Shown: one piece after another, positions 21,579-33,084 of the stretch | Numbering within the stretch: position 1 is the first letter of the stretch | How the letters are laid out: each line of letters begins with the position of its first letter | Assembly: GCA_947579605.1 (NCBI GenBank) | Contig: OX388305.1 | Coordinates: 31,261,542-31,325,541 of the forward strand | DNA from: Athripsodes cinereus | Lineage: Eukaryota; Arthropoda; Insecta; Trichoptera; Leptoceridae | Direction of reading: 5' to 3' | DNA length: 64,000 bases | Position numbers and translations under genes: made by a program | Notes under the pieces: generated by a model | What the model was told of the DNA's origin: nothing | Database searches by the model: none | The model's input: the letters and a program-made list of their open reading frames with translations, nothing else

Positions 21579-24500
21579 TGTTATTCCAAAAAAAACAGAC
21601 ATCATATACCTCACTAACAAATTCAAGCCCTGCATTGTGGCCCTCTCGGAGACGTGGTTGAGGCCCGAGTTTCGTTTTGAGATTGGGGGTTACAAGTGTC
21701 TCCGGGAGGACAGGGCGGATGGTAGGGGCGGGGTGGCCCTTCTGGTCAACTCGTCGTTGCCTTTCATCCCTTTATCGCTGAATTCCTTCGAAGAATTTAA
21801 TGTAGTTGGAATTAAGATTAATAAATTGTCTATCCTCTCTATTTACATCCCTCCTAGTAGCAGAGTCAATAGTTCAACTCTTCGCTTGTTGTTTTCAAGT
21901 TTATCACCTCCCTACTTAGTGCTAGGCGACTTTAACGCTCACCATCAACTTTGGGGCTCCGAACTCGGCGATCGCCGCGGAAGGGATCTCGTCGATTTGA
22001 TGGAAGAGTTTAATGTATGTGTCCTGAACGATGGATCTCCCACGAGAATTGACACTCCACTCCACAGACATAATGCAGTGGACCTCAGTCTGGCCTCTGC
22101 GGAATTAGCCGCCAGGTTTGACTGGCAGGTTCTGGAGTGCCCTTGTGGAAGTGACCACTTCCCTGTTCTAATCAATGGTTCTATAGGTTCCTATTTAGAG
22201 GAACCGAGAGCTTTTGGGGACCGACGAAAACGAATTCGCTTCAATACCTCCCAGGCCGACTGGCCGCATTACTCCAAAAACCTAGAAACACGAGTTCAGT
22301 CGTTACCCTCTCCCTCTCATGATAACCTTTCACTCTGCTACTCCAAATTCTCAGAGGCGTTGATAGAAACTGGAAAGTCCCACGTTCCTCAGATAAAAAA
22401 ACAGTCAAAAAAAGCAATTCCACAGCCCCCATGGTGGGATAAAGATTGTCAAGAAGTGGTTGACAAGCGTAAAGCCGCCTGCAAAATTTACAAAACTAAT
22501 ATGAGCATGGAAAGTTACATGAATTATCTAAATGTGGCCGCAAGCGCCAAAAGAACTCTTAAAAACAAGAAGCGTGCGGGATGGAGACGCTTTTGCTCAT
22601 CTCTATCGCCAGAGGTACCTATGTCCTCAGTATGGAAAACAATCAAACTGTTCTATAACCCTAAATATTCTCATAACCAGCATAGAGCAGATGGAGAGTG
22701 GAGACAAGAGTTCGTTAATAGATTGGCCCCTCCATCTGTGCCTAACAAGAACGAGGTACCGTTTGCGTATGCATTCAGTGAACGCAATTGGATGGATTCT
22801 CCATTCAGCATGGACGAACTGGACTGGGTACTGTCAACAGTTCACGACAAATCCCCGGGGGTAGACGATATCCCGTATAGTTTTGTTAAGAGGTGTGATA
22901 CAGGGACAAAGGAGTACTTACTCTCCTTGATAAATTGCGCTCTTCAGTGTGGTCGAATCCCTTCTGATTGGAAAACCCAATTGGTTATTCCTATACCCAA
23001 GAAAAATTGTGATCCTAGTTCTGCGTCCTCGTATAGACCTATAGCAATTTCCTCAGCATTGGTTAAGGTAGTGGAGCGTCTAATCAAGAGGAGATTAGAA
23101 TGGTTTTTTGAACACAACAATATCCTCTCGAATTCTCAGTTTGGTTTCCGTAGGATGCGAAGCATTGTGGACGTTCTATCGGTTTTGGTCACTGACATTA
23201 ATGTGGCTTTCTCAGAGAAACATTCTTTGGTGGCGGTATTCCTGGACATCAAATCTGCGTATGACAGAATAAAGATCGACATACTGGAGCGAAAATTATT
23301 GGAAACAGGGGTTCCCCTGATGTTGAGCAGTTTTATTGTTAATCTACTGGTAGATAGGACTATTCTCGTGGGGTCGGAGTCTCGTCAGGTCCACAGGGGC
23401 CTTCCTCAAGGCTCCGTGATCAGCCCTATTCTGTACAGTCTTTATACATACGACTTGGATCACTCAATTGGGGAGCCATGTAAAATTCTTCAGTACGCAG
23501 ATGACTTTTTTATATACATGCAATGTCAAGATATATCACAGGCAGAATCAATATTAAACGCTAATTTACAGCGACTTTCGGTATGGTTTGACACTAATGA
23601 ACTGGAAATCTCTGCTGATAAGTGTGAGGTAGTCGTCTTTTCAAAGAGAACTAGTATGCCGAGAATAAATATATTGTGTTGCGATATTCCGTTACCTGTT
23701 AAGTCTTCTGTCAGAGTGCTGGGGGTAATCTTGGATTCCAAGTTATCCTGGAACACCTTCATTGATTATATTTGTAGCAAAGCCTTGGGAGGGCTGAATG
23801 CGATGAGATCAGTGTCACGAGTCTGGTGGGGCTGCCACCCATTTGTCCAAAGAATCTTTTATAATGCTTACGTTAGGAGTCATCTGGACATGGCTAGTTT
23901 TCTTATTGAGCCGACATCCAAAAATAATCTCTTGAAGTTGGATAGAATTCATGCTCAGGGTCTTCGTATTATTCTGGGTACAATGAGATCTTCACCCATT
24001 AACGCTATGCAAGTGGAGGCCGGTGAGCCGCCACTCGCATTGCGTAGACAGCTACTTGCCGACAAGTTTTTTCTGGGTCGTTGTAGGTTCAGTAACCACC
24101 CGTTACATAGAGGGTTACAGGTACTAGATTCGTTGTATGATGCTTCCCAATTCTGGAGGAACAAACCTGCCCCACTGCTTGTCAATAGTCATCGTCATTA
24201 TCGAACGATTGTCACCAAAGCTCCCAGTGCAAGGGAGTTACCTATTTACCGGGTGGAGTATCGGACTCTCTCGGGTCGACCAAATATTCTTCTGTCTTTA
24301 GGCATCCAAAAAAGTCCTTTTGCAGCGAATGTATTTCATTCCTTGATTGACTCTGAATGGAAAGGGTACCACTTAATCTATACAGATGGTTCAAAAACTC
24401 CGGATGTCCCGTTTGTTGGTGCAGCCTTTTTTTCCGAAACCAACAATTTCTTCAAATTGCTTCAATTGCCAGGAGAGGTATCTGTCTTTACAGCTGAATG

Positions 24501-25242
24501 CATTGCAATCCTGGAGGCGCTTCGGTATATCCTGGGGTCTTCTGATGGTATCAAATATCTCATTCTCAGCGATTGTTTGAGCGCACTAGAAAAACTCAAG
24601 TCTGATCCATTTCAGTTCCCCGGTGACGGTATCGCTATCGAAATTGTAAAGCTACTGAGCGAATGTAGGGATAGGGAACTGAATGTCACTCTGGCCTGGA
24701 TTCCCAGCCACTGTGGCATCCAGGGCAATGAACTTGCTGACCAATTCGCAAAAATGGCTCTGGAGGGTGGTAGTAGGGCTCATTCTACAGTCCCCGTCTC
24801 CGATTTGGTAACGGTGGCTCAGGACAGGCTTTGGAGAGAGTGGACCCAACATTGGGAAAGCTCTTCGGCCACTAAGGGCAAATTTTTTGCAGCTATCCAA
24901 CCCAATATCTTGAGGAAACCATGGTTCTCAAGCTTGAGACTAAACAAGTTCGAAACTTCATCAATCTGTCGGATGCGTATTGGGCATGTATGTCTCAGAG
25001 CCCATCTGTATAAGATCCACGTGGTGGCGAGTCCGTTATGCGATTGCGAAATGGCGGAGGAAGATCTGAACCATATTTTCTTCGAATGTCCAATAAATGA
25101 CCAATACCCTAACTTCCTCCGGGATCTTGGAAAGTTGGATATTCAATTTCCTGTCAGCGCCCCATACCTCCTGTCCCTTAATTGTAAACCAGTGTTCAAA
25201 TTGTTGACAAGATTTCTAGCGCAGAATGGAATAAACCTATAA
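21538..25242 (+). CDS. I-clade LINE ORF2 (endonuclease, RT, RNase H)
   Basis: A 1234-residue polyprotein. The APE-type endonuclease spans residues 1-230 (NCRSV, ALSETW, LGDFNAHHQLWG, SDHFPVL). The reverse transcriptase spans about 450-760, with YRPIAISSALVKVVERL, FLDIKSAYDRI, GLPQGSVISPILYSLY and the catalytic QYADDFFIY. RNase H covers about 940-1085, with its acidic set in IYTDGSK, FTAECIAILEA and LSDCLSAL, and the IPSHCGIQGNELAD motif. A cysteine-histidine motif CDCEMAEEDLNHIFFEC lies near the C-terminus. All catalytic motifs are present and the frame is unbroken. The Met start at 21538 lies inside ORF1; translation may start by re-initiation, which is inference. Confidence 0.93.
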   Translation: MAWLTPMLQWNCRSVIPKKTDIIYLTNKFKPCIVALSETWLRPEFRFEIGGYKCLREDRADGRGGVALLVNSSLPFIPLSLNSFEEFNVVGIKINKLSILSIYIPPSSRVNSSTLRLLFSSLSPPYLVLGDFNAHHQLWGSELGDRRGRDLVDLMEEFNVCVLNDGSPTRIDTPLHRHNAVDLSLASAELAARFDWQVLECPCGSDHFPVLINGSIGSYLEEPRAFGDRRKRIRFNTSQADWPHYSKNLETRVQSLPSPSHDNLSLCYSKFSEALIETGKSHVPQIKKQSKKAIPQPPWWDKDCQEVVDKRKAACKIYKTNMSMESYMNYLNVAASAKRTLKNKKRAGWRRFCSSLSPEVPMSSVWKTIKLFYNPKYSHNQHRADGEWRQEFVNRLAPPSVPNKNEVPFAYAFSERNWMDSPFSMDELDWVLSTVHDKSPGVDDIPYSFVKRCDTGTKEYLLSLINCALQCGRIPSDWKTQLVIPIPKKNCDPSSASSYRPIAISSALVKVVERLIKRRLEWFFEHNNILSNSQFGFRRMRSIVDVLSVLVTDINVAFSEKHSLVAVFLDIKSAYDRIKIDILERKLLETGVPLMLSSFIVNLLVDRTILVGSESRQVHRGLPQGSVISPILYSLYTYDLDHSIGEPCKILQYADDFFIYMQCQDISQAESILNANLQRLSVWFDTNELEISADKCEVVVFSKRTSMPRINILCCDIPLPVKSSVRVLGVILDSKLSWNTFIDYICSKALGGLNAMRSVSRVWWGCHPFVQRIFYNAYVRSHLDMASFLIEPTSKNNLLKLDRIHAQGLRIILGTMRSSPINAMQVEAGEPPLALRRQLLADKFFLGRCRFSNHPLHRGLQVLDSLYDASQFWRNKPAPLLVNSHRHYRTIVTKAPSARELPIYRVEYRTLSGRPNILLSLGIQKSPFAANVFHSLIDSEWKGYHLIYTDGSKTPDVPFVGAAFFSETNNFFKLLQLPGEVSVFTAECIAILEALRYILGSSDGIKYLILSDCLSALEKLKSDPFQFPGDGIAIEIVKLLSECRDRELNVTLAWIPSHCGIQGNELADQFAKMALEGGSRAHSTVPVSDLVTVAQDRLWREWTQHWESSSATKGKFFAAIQPNILRKPWFSSLRLNKFETSSICRMRIGHVCLRAHLYKIHVVASPLCDCEMAEEDLNHIFFECPINDQYPNFLRDLGKLDIQFPVSAPYLLSLNCKPVFKLLTRFLAQNGINL

Positions 25243-25408
25243 AAATGAGAGATTGATTATATACTTGTTGTGTGGTGTTTTTGTTTTAGTGTCCTAACTT
25301 TCAGCTTTTCTAACTTCAAGAATAATTGGAAAGTATCTAGTGCGGTTTCTTGGCGGAATCACTCTGATTACCGGGTGAAAAGCCAATCCATCGAGAAGAA
25401 GAAGAAGA

Positions 25409-25422
25409 AGTCTATGGTTTCA
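25409..25422. repeat. 3' target-site duplication of the I-clade LINE
   Basis: A second identical copy of the 14-bp TSD, directly after the (aag)n tail. It forms part of the leader of the lysyl-tRNA synthetase gene. Confidence 0.9.
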
Positions 25423-25477
25423 CCAGTTTCTTCAGATTTGTCAAATTTGCTCACGTTGCTGAATGCAAGTTGGTATC

Positions 25478-28400
25478 ATGGCTGATGAAAGTAGTGGAAA
25501 TTTGTCTAAAAAGTGAGTGTAATATTTTTTGGGGCGAGCCAAATATTACATTTGTACAGTATTATTTTATATTTTACTTAATTTGTGGCGTTGATTCGCA
25601 AAGTTCTAATTTTATTCTAACCTCAAAGTCGTGATCCGATTTTGGAATACACTAAGATGATCTGTGTTAAAAATCTTGTTCATTCAGTTTATTCAAGAAA
25701 TTTAAAACGTTTTGGAACTAATTATCGCAACTTCAGAATGACTGTTATTCAGAATTCTGGGTATATAATATGTTTATAGTTTTCTTGTTTCTAACCTATA
25801 AACTTTATAATATGTAGGAGGTGTCATCAGTTATTAGTTACGCTACGCTGTAACATACGTAATTGTACCCATATGTTACATTTCCAGTAACTTGTTAAAT
25901 AATTAAATTAAACTGTGAAGCCTCTAAAACTTAAATGAATAATCAATACCTGTGTATCCATTATAGTAAGTAATTCCTGAATGTTTCATTTTCAGTGAAT
26001 TAAAACGGAGGTTAAAAGCTCAACAAAAAGCCCAAGAGAAGGCAGAAAAGGCATTGACAGCAGCTGCATCAGATAAAACTAATCCTTCACAAAAAACTAA
26101 TGCAAAAGAAAATGAAGAAATCAGTCCTAATGAATTCTTTAAATTGCGCTCCGCTGCAGTTGCTGCTTTGAAAGCATCAGGCAAACCTGAAGATCATCCT
26201 TATCCCCATAAATTCCACGTCGATATCTCTTTAAGTGAATTCATTACCAAATATTCTAATGTTCCTGACGGACAAATGCTAGAAGATGTAACCTTGTCTG
26301 TAGCTGGCAGGGTACATGCCATCAGAGAATCAGGAGCCAAACTAGCATTCTATGACATGAGAGCGGAGGGTGTTAAACTTCAGGTAAGTCAAACTCAATA
26401 TTATTTTGACAAATTCCATTGTATTTAGAAATAATAAATATATTATGCTCTTTCTAAGAGATGTCAGGTCGACTCCATATACACAAATTTTTTTAAAGCA
26501 TTTGACAAAGTATCACACGACATGTTACTACGCAAGTTACGTGGGTATGGAGTCGGCGGAGTCTTCTACCAATGGTTGGAGAGTTATCTTAAAGAAAGAA
26601 CTCTATTGGTCAAGATTGGGAATTGCACATTAGATCCAATATATGCATATAGTGGGGTACCTCAGGGATCGCACTTGGGTCCATTACTATTCAACATCTT
26701 TATAAATGACATAGTTGGAATTTTCGGAGAGGTAGAGGTTTTATTGTTTGCGGACGACCTGAAAATATTCAAGACTATTAATTGCATTGAAGACTGTACC
26801 ATCTTGCAAAGCAACTTGGATAAATTAAACGACTGGTGTAAAACGAACGGACTCAGTCTTAATGTGTCTAAATGCCAGGTTGTCCGATTTCATAAAATTA
26901 AATCACACCTCACTTTTGAATATTCCATTAACAATATGGCACTCGAATGTGTATCTAACTTACGAGACCTCGGCGTTACCTTCTCTGAAAATCTAACTTT
27001 TAATTTACATATTGAGGAGGCTGTTAGTAAGGCAATGAGAGTTTTAGGCTTTGTTTTTAGATTGGCAGTCGATTTGCGATTGATTCAATCCTATAGACTA
27101 TTATTTATATCATTAGTGAGACCACTCGTGGAGTATAACTCCGTAATATGGTCGCCGAATTATGCAGTTCACATCAACAACATAGAAAGAGTGCAAAGGA
27201 AATTTCTAAGACTGATCAATTACAAAATGGGAATTCCGGCGGTAGACATAGACTATGCTGCTCTGATGAGAGAGCTTAGTCTATTAAGTTTACAGAATCG
27301 CAGAAACGTGTTTGATCTTTGCTTCTTACACAAATTGATAAACGGTGCAATTGATTCTCCGGAGCTACTAGAACTCATTCAGTTTCATATTCCTACCAGA
27401 TATACCAGACAGTCACTATTATTTCATGAGCACAATGCTAAAAGCAATTATATGTTGCACTCACCCGTGATTCGCATTCATAGACTGGGTAATCTGGTGG
27501 GAGACTGTGCTGACATTGTCGCTGACGGTTTCCAAAAATATAAAGCTGACATAATAAATTATTATTTTCAAGTGTAAACTGACAATGGGCAAATCGTGTA
27601 TCATTGGTGCAATGCAATGTGTTTGTTGTTTATGATTTATTATAATATTGTGTGATTTTATAACGTTGACGTATTAATCATTATTAATTAATCTTGAAAT
27701 ATTCTAAGGTTTATGTATATACAAATATTCTAGTCTTTAAATTGCTCACTGATATATTTCACTTTATTTTGACTTCATCTCATCTTAATGATTTTTTTAA
27801 GGAAAAAAATTTCTATCTTTCCAAATTGTGTAATTTATTTTAAATTTAATTTAATTCAAATTTTGTGTTTTTTTTAAATATTGACATTTTTTACCTATAA
27901 TCAAGTTTTATTCAAGTACCTATATTTATGTAATTTCAATTTGTGTGCTTGATAGCTGTATTTTTGTCTGTCAAATTGTTATTGTTGTTTTTTTTGTATA
28001 ACATGTAAAAGGCTCTGCCGTATAAAAATGTAAATAAATAAATAAATATTATAAAACAATATGCTCACTTTTACTGTTTCAGGTTATGGCAAATGCTAAG
28101 ATTTACGAATCAGAAGAAAGTTTTGAAAGAGATACAGACAAGTTGAGGCGAGGTGATATCATTGGTGTGCGAGGACATCCTGGCAAAACTAAAAAGGGGG
28201 AACTATCTATAATGCCCAAAAAAATAACATTACTCTCTCCATGTCTACACATGCTGCCACATTTGCATTTTGGCTTGAAGGACAAAGAAACAAGATTCAG
28301 ACAAAGATACTTGGATTTGATTTTAAATGATAAAGTGTGTTTAACAATATGCATTTATAAGTACACTGCTCTATTTATATGGCTGTCGTACAAAATAATT

Positions 28401-31400
28401 AAATTTTATTTGGTTTTAGGTGCGACAAACTTTCCATATTAGAGCAAAAATTATTGCGTATGTGAGAAAATTCTTAGACGAACTGGGTTTTTTGGAAATA
28501 GAAACTCCAATGATGAACATGTTGGCTGGAGGGGCTACTGCTAAACCTTTTGTGACCCACCATAATGAGTTGAATATGGACCTCTTCATGAGAATAGCTC
28601 CGGAGCTCTACCATAAGATGTTGGTAGTTGGTGGACTGGACAGAGTTTACGAGATTGGAAGGCAGTTTCGTAATGAAGGCATTGATTTAACTCATAATCC
28701 TGAATTTACCACATGTGAATTTTACATGGCTTATGCAGATTATGATGACTTAATTACCATCACTGAATCTATGGTGTCGGGAATGGTGAAAAATATTCAT
28801 GGCACTTATAAGGTATATATTATAGAAATGATAAAAAATATTGATGGCACTTATATAAGTTGTGTTTTTGTTTATGAGTATTGATTCTCAAGGTGAGGTA
28901 TAGTCGTAAAATTCTCAAGGTGAAATTTTCTTATTCATCTTGCTTCGTAAAATACTTAACTATTTGTTATGTTATACTTGAATAGTTAAATATGTGTATT
29001 AACTGTGTCGGTGTTTAGGTAGAATCAAAATTAAAAACAAAAAATTTCTTCTACTATTTGATGTGTACCAGCATAGTAATTTGTGTTTAACCATTTTGTG
29101 AGAAGTTCTCTCAATAGGTGCAATTAAAAGCAAACTAGCAGAAAAACTATTATATTTTTTAACGAAATTGAACGAACAATAAATAAACAATTTGCTAAAA
29201 GGATAAAAATCAGTCTCAATATTTTGTTAATGGCACCTCGTGGTGTGATTATCTAGAAATTGTCAGATTATTTTTTAATACGTGATTTGGTATGAAATTC
29301 TCTTAAGGCACGAACATTTCAGGGAGTTTATTAAGTTTAGGTGAATGTTCTAAACTTCAATAATTTTTGTGTATATGTATAGTATTTTATCTGAAGAATA
29401 ACAATCCGGTATAATATTGTTGTTTTTTTAAGCACAAAATTGATTGCTTGCATTTATCGTTCGCGTTTGACATGTCACAAGTACTTAAAATTTTACGTTT
29501 GAATGATTTGTTGGTTAGGTTAGAGTTAGTCCGGTTTTTTTTTGCAAAAGTTCTGCACGCCAAATCGAAATTACACCATGTTGAATTTTGGCCAAAATGA
29601 CTTATAAATATAATATTGTAATCCTTGTTATGCTCTTTTAAATGACATTCATCTGTCTTGAAAATGAGTCATATCTGAAATATCCATAAATAAATAAAAT
29701 GTCAATTTTTTGCTAAAACAAAAAATCTGTTTGGCGTTCCGTTCTCTCTGCTTTCCCCTACTTGGGACACGGGGTGAGGGTATAGTATAGATAGTATAGT
29801 AACAAAACTTTTAATGCAATATTGTGAAAATTTTCAAAAAAGTGTGATATATGATTAATAGCAATCATTCACAATATTTTTTAGGAGTAATTTTGTGTTA
29901 ACTAACATGTGAGAAGCAAATATAATTTTGTTGAAAAAACCTTGAACGGCCATACTGAAAAATGTTGTCCATTGAGATAGTGCAGTTTCGCTCCAGTGTA
30001 CAGATTTATTGACTATCATTTCATTGTCATATCATGTTTTGGGTGAAAAACTAGATTATTATTTAGATGTATGTATGTAGAAAATTCATTTTTTTTTATA
30101 AGCTCACCTCTCCTTAATGTTTACCCATTTTAGATTAACCAATAATAATAATAAACAGTCCAAATCTATCCTAGTTGGAGATGTACATAATTGTGCATTG
30201 TATTGTGATTGTAGATACAATATCACCCAGATGGTCCCGAAGGTGAGGCTGTGGAAATAGATTTCACTCCACCATTCAGAAGAATTCCTATGATCTCTAC
30301 ACTGGAGAAAATATTGAATGTTAAATTTCCCAAGCCTGATCAACTTGGAACAACTCAAGCAAATGAATTTTTAAATCAACTGTGTGTTAAACATGAGGTA
30401 AATGTTCAAGTGTTGAAATTACAAAACTGGATTCATGTACATACTCTTTTTTGATAAAACTTACCAGTCAAATAATACATTCAATGAAGTATTTTACCAA
30501 TTCTATCCCCTTTAATAATGATTGCGGCCGTACTAACTTTTGTATCAAAATGTTTCAATATCTAATATATTTCTGCCATTTACATGATTAGATATGCATA
30601 ATCGAATCAATCTGCTTTCTTTACTGCCAGACCTCAAGAACTGTACGTTGACAGAACATGAAGAATATATTGATACAAAAATTTAATGACAAAAAGAGAA
30701 GTGTGCTCTAGATTTAATGATAAGATCACAATTAATAAAATTGCTTTCAGGTGGAGTGCCCGGCACCAAGAACTACAGCAAGACTGCTAGATAAATTAGT
30801 TGGACAATTCTTGGAAGAAACTTGTATTAATCCAACTTTTATTTGTGATCATCCTCAGATCATGAGTCCATTAGCTAAGTACCACCGCAAAGATCCAGGA
30901 TTAACAGAAAGGTACAAATAGTTAGATGATCAAATCATAATGTTTTATGTATAAGACGAATCCGGGTTTAACTCAAACATCCTCATAGTATGCAATGCAT
31001 TATGCATGTTCCTAACAATTTAAACACCCTCATAGTATGCAATGCATTATGCATGTTCCTAACAATTTAAACACCTCATAGTATGCAATGCATTATGCAT
31101 GTTCCTAACAATTTAAACACCCTCATAGTATGCAATGCATTATGCATGTTCCTAACAATTTAAACACCCTCATAGTATGCAATGCATTATACATGTTCCT
31201 AACAATTTAAACTCCGGATCTCTCAATTGCAAGTGTTGAAACAAAAGACTACTTTTTTAATAAAATTAATATATTTTTACTGTTTCCTGAAACCTTTTAT
31301 TGTTTGAAATTGTTTTAGATTCGAGTTGTTTGTAATGAAAAAGGAAATTTGCAATGCTTACACTGAATTAAATGATCCAGTTGTACAACGTGAGAGATTT

Positions 31401-31759
31401 GATCAACAAGCCAAAGATAAGGCAGCAGGTGATGATGAAGCCCAAGGAGTGGATGAGAACTTCATAACAGCTTTGGAATATGGTCTGCCACCAACAGGAG
31501 GATGGGGCATGGGTATTGACAGGGTCACCATGTTTTTAACAGACGCCAACAATATTAAGGTAAAACTTTTATTGTTATCACTTATTTCTATAATCCTTAC
31601 ACTTAAGATAAATTCACTTGTGATACAAAAGTGTTTTATTTGAGATTATCCATTATATGGTTTCAGGAAGTGCTGTTATTCCCTGCTATGAAACCAGATG
31701 ATCCAAACAAAAATATAACTGAACTGTCTCCCACTGATGACACATCTGCAACAAGCTAA
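25478..31759 (+). CDS. KARS1: Lysyl-tRNA synthetase, cytosolic type, eight exons
   Basis: Class IIb aminoacyl-tRNA synthetase that charges tRNA-Lys. Coding exons: 25478-25512, 25996-26383, 28083-28334, 28420-28812, 30215-30397, 30751-30911, 31319-31559, 31667-31759. Phases fit and give 581 residues, the normal length. The N-terminal Lys-rich helix reads [28 protein letters not shown]. The OB-fold anticodon-binding domain covers about residues 110-220. Motif 1 lies around 232-258, motif 2 ([13 protein letters not shown]) around 300-312 and motif 3 ([14 protein letters not shown]) around 531-544. The start was chosen because it matches the family N-terminus. A short upstream frame beginning at the ATG in the TSD (25413) overlaps this start. 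No separate mitochondrial leader exon was found. A LINE sits in the leader, and introns 2, 4 and 6 carry repeats. Confidence 0.96.
25646..25765 (+). repeat. Dispersed repeat in intron 1 of the lysyl-tRNA synthetase gene
   Basis: About 120 bp, matching 15384-15503 in reverse orientation with few differences. Confidence 0.65.
26461..28056 (+). mobile_element. 5'-truncated Jockey-type LINE in intron 2 of the synthetase gene
   Basis: The insert starts in the RT core ([21 protein letters not shown]) and keeps 351 open codons from 26522 to 27577. These include [21 protein letters not shown], the catalytic FADDLKIF and the thumb region to [14 protein letters not shown]. The 3' UTR ends in ggctctgccgt and a taaataaataaa tail. 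It is in the sense orientation of the host gene. The endonuclease and the 5' half of RT are missing, so it cannot move on its own. A short atgctc shared by both flanks may be part of a TSD. Confidence 0.9.
29560..30005 (+). repeat. Dispersed repeat in intron 4, also in a Su(dx) intron
   Basis: Matches 43720-44050 in the same orientation, with shared blocks such as ttgttatgctctttt, gtgttaactaacatg and gtccattgagat. A LINE 3' end (29723-29800) is inserted in this copy and absent from the other. Confidence 0.7.
29723..29800 (+). mobile_element. RTE-type LINE 3' terminal stub
   Basis: Encodes [14 protein letters not shown] and ends with a tatag repeat. The same end occurs at 62640-62710. Extreme 5' truncation. 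Confidence 0.65.
30977..31210. repeat. Tandem repeat, 5 x 47 bp, intron 6 of the synthetase gene
   Basis: Five nearly identical 47-bp units, each containing agtatgcaatgcattatgca followed by tgttcctaacaatttaa. The third copy lacks one base and the fifth has one substitution. Confidence 0.95.
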
Positions 31760-31849
31760 ACCTTAGATAACAATATTTAATTCGAGTTATATTTCTTATT
31801 TATTGTTTTTCAATGTCAATTTTTTCAGTTTGATTTGGTTTCTACCGTA

Positions 31850-31855
31850 AATAAA
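31850..31855 (+). terminator. Polyadenylation signal of the lysyl-tRNA synthetase gene
   Basis: aataaa 91 bp after the stop codon. Confidence 0.6.
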
Positions 31856-31859
31856 GCTT

Positions 31860-32420
31860 TATAAAGTGTATTGATTTTTTTTTTTTTATTTTAGGTACTA
31901 AGTTATAAGTCTCTTTAAATTGCGAAACTTTAAATAATTCTCATATATAATAAAACATTCCTCTAGCTTTAGTTAAATCTATATCATGTAAAAGATGCCT
32001 TGTACAGGTATACATTGATTGATAATCGTGTGCATTTGAGTTTCAAAAACAATGAGAACCTGAGGCTCAGTAACAATAATTGAACCTCTAGGTAAGTGGA
32101 ATTCATAAACCATCAATGATGATGAAGTGAGATTCAAATACATGTCACAAACGATTCGCTACCTTAATGCAGAACGAGCCTAAGTTAAAATTTTGGTCAA
32201 ACCGAGTTGAGTATTAATAAATGATAATAATAGATACAAGATAAATTTAATGAATCAGAGTTATTAGATTCCTAAATAATAATGCATGTCAAAATTTGCT
32301 TTAGATATTTAAAATATATTTTTTATTACAAAAACATAGCTTTAAATTGCTCCTTTGAAAAATCTCCCCAAAACACTTAGGCCAGTCCTGCATTAAGGTA
32401 GAGAATTATTCATTCCTGTA
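31860..32420. other. Intergenic AT-rich sequence
   Basis: Nothing recognisable after the synthetase 3' end. Confidence 0.4.
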
Positions 32421-32965
32421 ACATATCGACGGCTTAATCCGCAAACAAGATAACTCCCTTAAACCAAACTTTTCAGGAGCAACATAAAACCTTATCATAT
32501 ATCAATAAATCATTAAAATGATTTTTCATTGCTGTTTTTTATTGTTTTTAAGTTCAAAATCAGTAATAAATAATAATAATGTAGAATTAATAACGTAATT
32601 TTTCAAAATTTCTTCTAAAAGAGGAGTTAGCATTTTTTGCTAATCATATTTTCATACAATTTCAATGGAGTTAGCGTTATTTCAGTATCATGGGTGCATG
32701 TTTTCTAACAAAAAACGTCACCGCACACTGACAGCCGTCATACAAATGGCGGCAAAATGACGGAGTTAGCGTTTTTACCAAATTGCCAGATGTTTGCATG
32801 GAGTTATCTTATTTTTGTGTAGCATTTTTTGTTAGTTTTAAAAAATATTTGGGAGTTATCATTTTACAGGATTATGTGTTACATCTAATAAAACTTGTTA
32901 GCGCAATAAAATCAATTTGACAAAAAAAGGAGTTATCTTGTTTGCGGATTAGGCCGTCGATATGT
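32421..32965. mobile_element. MITE-like element with ggagtta repeats
   Basis: The ends are inverted repeats of about 38 bp (acatatcgacggcttaatcc on the left; the right is its complement with one extra base). The interior repeats ggagttatc or ggagttagc about seven times. No coding capacity. Confidence 0.65.
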
Positions 32966-33084
32966 AGGTTTAATGAGAATAGTAATGGAAAACTTGGGAT
33001 TACAAAATGAAGCATCTCAAGCAATACTAGAATTTTACGTCACTATTTACTGCAATGAACATGACATAAGTAGGTATATATTCT

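Larger units (their letters stand above)
19798..25408 (+). mobile_element. Full-length I-clade LINE, probably young
   Basis: The element has a 5' UTR of about 236 bp, two long open ORFs overlapping by 41 bp, a 3' UTR of about 165 bp and an (aag)n tail. Perfect 14-bp TSDs bound it. An RNase H domain within ORF2 places it in the I group rather than R1 or Jockey. Intact frames and identical TSDs indicate recent insertion. It lies in the 5' leader of the lysyl-tRNA synthetase gene. The degenerate relative at 7080-11370 is an older copy of a related family. Confidence 0.93.

Noticed and set aside
30960..31215. CRISPR-like array
   Set aside because: Units are contiguous without unique spacers, in a eukaryotic intron: an ordinary tandem repeat.
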